From the NCBI GenBank assembly GCA_038246575.1, contig JBBRVU010000132.1, positions 1 through 12,172 on the forward strand: DNA of 12,172 bases, given 5' to 3'. Under the pieces are notes generated by a model. That model did not search any database, was not told the DNA's origin, and was given only the letters and a program-made list of their open reading frames with translations. This DNA comes from JACCUZ01 sp038246575. Lineage in GTDB: Bacteria; Actinomycetota; Actinomycetes; JACCUZ01. The position numbers and the translations under genes are program-made. Shown piece by piece: positions 6,639 through 12,172 of the stretch. The stretch's first letter is position 1, and the number at the start of each line of letters is the position of its first letter.

Positions 6639-7693
6639 CGGGTGCTTCTCCCGTCGCCGGCGATGGCACGCTCGGACCTGGACGTGGGTGGTTCCGCGGG
6701 AGGTGTGGGAGCCGTGGCGGCACGGTGGGCGTAGCCGACGGCGTCCCGGACACCGGCGAAGCCGCGGTCGGCCAGGGCGTGCCGCAGCTCCTTGACCACC
6801 CTGGCCGGCGCGGTGGGGTCGCCGAAGACCGCGGTGCCCACGCTGACGGCGCTCGCTCCGGCCAGGATGAGCTCCAGCGCGTCGAGCCCGGTGCGGATGC
6901 CACCCATCCCGAGGATCGGCACGGCCGGCATGGCGGCGTGCACCTGCCAGACGCAGCGCACCGCGACCGGGCGGATCGCGGGGCCGGACAGGCCGCCGGT
7001 GATGCCGCCGAGGACCGGGCTCATCGTGTCGGGGTCGATCGCCATCCCGAGCAGGGTGTTGATCATCGACAGCCCGTCGGCACCGGCCGAGACGCAGGCG
7101 CGGGCGATGCTGACGATGTCGGTGACGTCCGGCGACAGCTTGGCGAACACCGGCACCGGGGGCATCGTGTGGTGGCGGACGGCCGCCACGACCTCGCCCG
7201 CGGCGGCAGGGTCACAGGCGAACACCAGACCCCTGTTGGCGACGTTCGGGCAGGAGATGTTGACCTCGATCGCGGCCATCCCGGGTGCGCCGCGCAACCG
7301 CCTGGCCAGCTCGGCGAACTCCTCGACGCTGCCCCCGGCGATCGAGACGACGGTCGTCGCGCCCTTCTCGTGCAACCAGGGCAGGTCGGTGCTCAGAAAG
7401 GCCTCGATGCCGGGGCCCTGCAGCCCGATGCTGTTGAGCATGCCGCTGGGCGTCTCGGCCATCCGCGGGGTCGCTCGCCCGGACCGGGGCTCCAGCATGA
7501 TCGACTTGGTGACCACGGCGCCGAGCGCGGCGACGTCGAAGAACTGGTCGAGCTCGCGGCCGGCCGCCGCGCAGCCGGACGCGGTGAGGACGGGGCTGGC
7601 CAGCGCCAGCGGCCCGAGCGTCGTGGCCAGGTCGTAGCGCTGCTCCTCGTCGCGTACGGGCGCGGGAACCGTGCGGACAGCGAAGCGGGTCAT
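6635..7693 (-). CDS. pyrD: Dihydroorotate dehydrogenase, class 1B catalytic subunit
   Basis: PyrD oxidises dihydroorotate to orotate using FMN. Pairing with the adjacent PyrK marks it as class 1B, which passes electrons to NAD+ through FAD and an iron-sulfur cluster. In 352 residues one sees SPVLTASG (33-40), K63 in VTKS, NSIGLQ (87-92), the active-site Cys148 in NISCPN (145-150), K185 in FAKLSPD, and the FMN phosphate loop GMGGI (262-266). Class 1 enzymes use Cys as the base where class 2 uses Ser, which fits. The protein is longer than the usual ~310, with about 20 extra residues at the N-terminus and about 27 polar/Pro-rich residues at the C-terminus (from about 326). The ATG at 7693 overlaps pyrK as ATGA and has GGGGAG five bases upstream. 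Confidence 0.96.
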   Translation of the reverse strand: MTRFAVRTVPAPVRDEEQRYDLATTLGPLALASPVLTASGCAAAGRELDQFFDVAALGAVVTKSIMLEPRSGRATPRMAETPSGMLNSIGLQGPGIEAFLSTDLPWLHEKGATTVVSIAGGSVEEFAELARRLRGAPGMAAIEVNISCPNVANRGLVFACDPAAAGEVVAAVRHHTMPPVPVFAKLSPDVTDIVSIARACVSAGADGLSMINTLLGMAIDPDTMSPVLGGITGGLSGPAIRPVAVRCVWQVHAAMPAVPILGMGGIRTGLDALELILAGASAVSVGTAVFGDPTAPARVVKELRHALADRGFAGVRDAVGYAHRAATAPTPPAEPPTSRSERAIAGDGRSTR

Positions 7694-8615
7694 CGGATCT
7701 CCCCGGCCGCGACGCGGTTTGCCGCTGGCGCGGGCGGCGGCGACCCGGCGGACGGGGCCGCTGGTGGCGCAACGGGCGCGCCCACCGTGTCGGCCGGAAC
7801 CGTGCCGACGTCGTCCCAGCGCACCCGGTCGCCTCGGAACACCGGGCCCTCGACGCAGGAGCGCACCATCCGGGTCCTGCCGTCGTCGCCGATGACCGGG
7901 AGCACGCACGTCATGCAGACCCCGATGCCGCAGGCCATCGACTCCTCCACCGCGCACTGCGCCGGGACGCCGTGCTCGGTCGCGACCCGGCTGACCGCGG
8001 CGAGCATCCCCATCGGCCCGCAGGCGTAGACGACGTCGGTGCCGGCCCGGGCCATCACGTCCGGCAGCACGTCGGTGACCCGGCCCCGCGTCCCGGTGCT
8101 CCCGTCCTCGGTGGTGACCGCGACGGTGGCGGCCATCCGCTTCGCGTCGAGGACCCCGAAGAGCCGGTCCTGGCTGCCTGCTCCGAGCACGAAGTCGACC
8201 CGGCAGCCACGGGCCCGCAACAGCGCGGCGAGGGTGAACAGCGGCGCACTGCCATAGCCCCCACCCACGACCGTCGCGCTGGCGGCGTCGCGCGGCAGCG
8301 CGAACGGCTTCCCGAGCGGTCCGACCACGTCGATCGGGGTGTGCGGGTGCTGGGCGGCCAGCCAGGCGGTGCCGGGACCGTGCACCGCGAAGACGACCTC
8401 GACCGTGCCGCCGTACACCCCCGTCGGGCTGGCCTGGTAGACGCTGAAGGCCCGGCGCAGGATCAGCCCGCTCCCCGGGGCGCCGATGGCCAGCGCGACG
8501 AACTGACCCGGCCGGGTGCGCTCGGCGATGCCCGGGGCCACCAGCGTGACGTGGTGGTAGGCGCCGACCCGGCGCATGGCCAGGACCTCGCCGTGGACCT
8601 GCAGCGGACCCTCGC

Positions 8616-8619
<4 letters not shown>
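7690..8619 (-). CDS. pyrK: Dihydroorotate dehydrogenase electron-transfer subunit
   Basis: PyrK is the FAD and [2Fe-2S] subunit that carries electrons from PyrD's FMN to NAD+. The 309 residues show the ferredoxin-reductase layout: a flavin-binding barrel with RRAFSV (55-60), a nucleotide-binding fold starting at GGGYGSAPLF (119-128) with YACGPMGML (198-206), and a C-terminal cluster motif with Cys at 230, 235, 238 and 254 (C-x4-C-x2-C-x15-C). An additional Cys222 is close by. A Pro/Ala-rich tail of about 35 residues (275-309) follows the cluster domain and is longer than in typical PyrK. The GTG at 8619 overlaps the carB stop as GTGA and has a perfect AGGAGG six bases upstream. Confidence 0.96.
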
Positions 8620-12010
<3,391 letters not shown>

Positions 12011-12011
<1 letters not shown>

Positions 12012-12172
12012 CAGTGGGCCTCCAACAGGGTTGCGAACCGGTCGAAGAGGTAGGCCGCGTCGTGCGGGCCGGCGGCGGCCTCCGGGTGGTACTGAACGCT
12101 GAAGGCGGGCACCTCGAGGCAGCGCAGCCCCTCGACCACGCCGTCGTTCAGGCAGACGTGGGAGACCTCGGC
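12011..12172 (-). CDS. carA: Carbamoyl-phosphate synthase small (glutaminase) subunit, C-terminal 53 residues
   Basis: CarA is the glutamine amidotransferase subunit that releases ammonia for CarB. Only the last 53 codons are in the window; the 5' part lies beyond the right edge. The visible sequence includes VSHVCLNDGVVEGL, then PAFSVQYHPEAAAGPHDA, which holds the His and Glu of the class I amidotransferase triad (QYHPE), then YLFDRF and a TGA. The catalytic Cys would be upstream and is not seen. The stop overlaps the carB start by one base (TGATG). Identity is certain from these motifs and from position. Confidence 0.96.

Noticed and set aside
5908..6903. N-terminal extension of the ADP-ribosylglycohydrolase frame across pyrF
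   Set aside because: The extension is antisense-like filler in another frame of pyrF; the family N-terminus starts near the GTG at 5907, which overlaps the pyrF stop.

Overview
The window is a compact, high-GC stretch of bacterial chromosome. Every gene in it lies on the minus strand. Gene order and protein families point to an actinobacterium, most likely Nocardioidaceae/Propionibacteriales-like. The evidence is the mihF–gmk–rpoZ–coaBC–metK order typical of actinobacteria, the actinobacterial IHF-like protein, frequent GTG starts, and actinobacterial-style CoaBC motifs. The family assignment is inference; the phylum is well supported.

In the direction of transcription (from high to low coordinates), the first block is a pyrimidine operon. 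It contains the 3' end of carA (cut by the window edge), carB, pyrK, pyrD (class 1B dihydroorotate dehydrogenase with its electron-transfer subunit), pyrF, an ADP-ribosylglycohydrolase-family gene and a PfkB-family sugar/nucleoside kinase. All six junctions in this block are 1- or 4-base stop/start overlaps (TGATG, GTGA or ATGA), so the block is probably one translationally coupled polycistron. The early pathway genes (pyrB, pyrC, possibly pyrR) are not visible and would be expected beyond the right edge. The last two genes resemble the E. coli yegU–yegV pair in family, order and size. They are the accessory part of an otherwise housekeeping operon.

After a 118-base gap with a plausible promoter comes a second block: mihF (nucleoid-associated IHF-like protein), gmk (guanylate kinase), rpoZ (RNA polymerase omega), coaBC (two steps of coenzyme A synthesis) and metK (S-adenosylmethionine synthetase). 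No gene-free stretch exceeds 118 bases. No tRNA, rRNA, insertion sequence or CRISPR array was seen.

The most unusual feature is inside carB. Two closely similar ~50-54 base units, each with a ~32-base core and attached G-runs (gene strand), lie 63 bases apart in frame. They add two copies of an 11-residue DQDPH..MI.G peptide to the linker after the first ATP-grasp half. This looks like a dispersed repeat family that has entered an essential gene without breaking its frame. Other points of note are the yegUV-like pair in a pyr operon, a gmk with no ATG and a probable CTG start overlapping the mihF stop, and a CoaC domain lacking the usual clamp cysteine.
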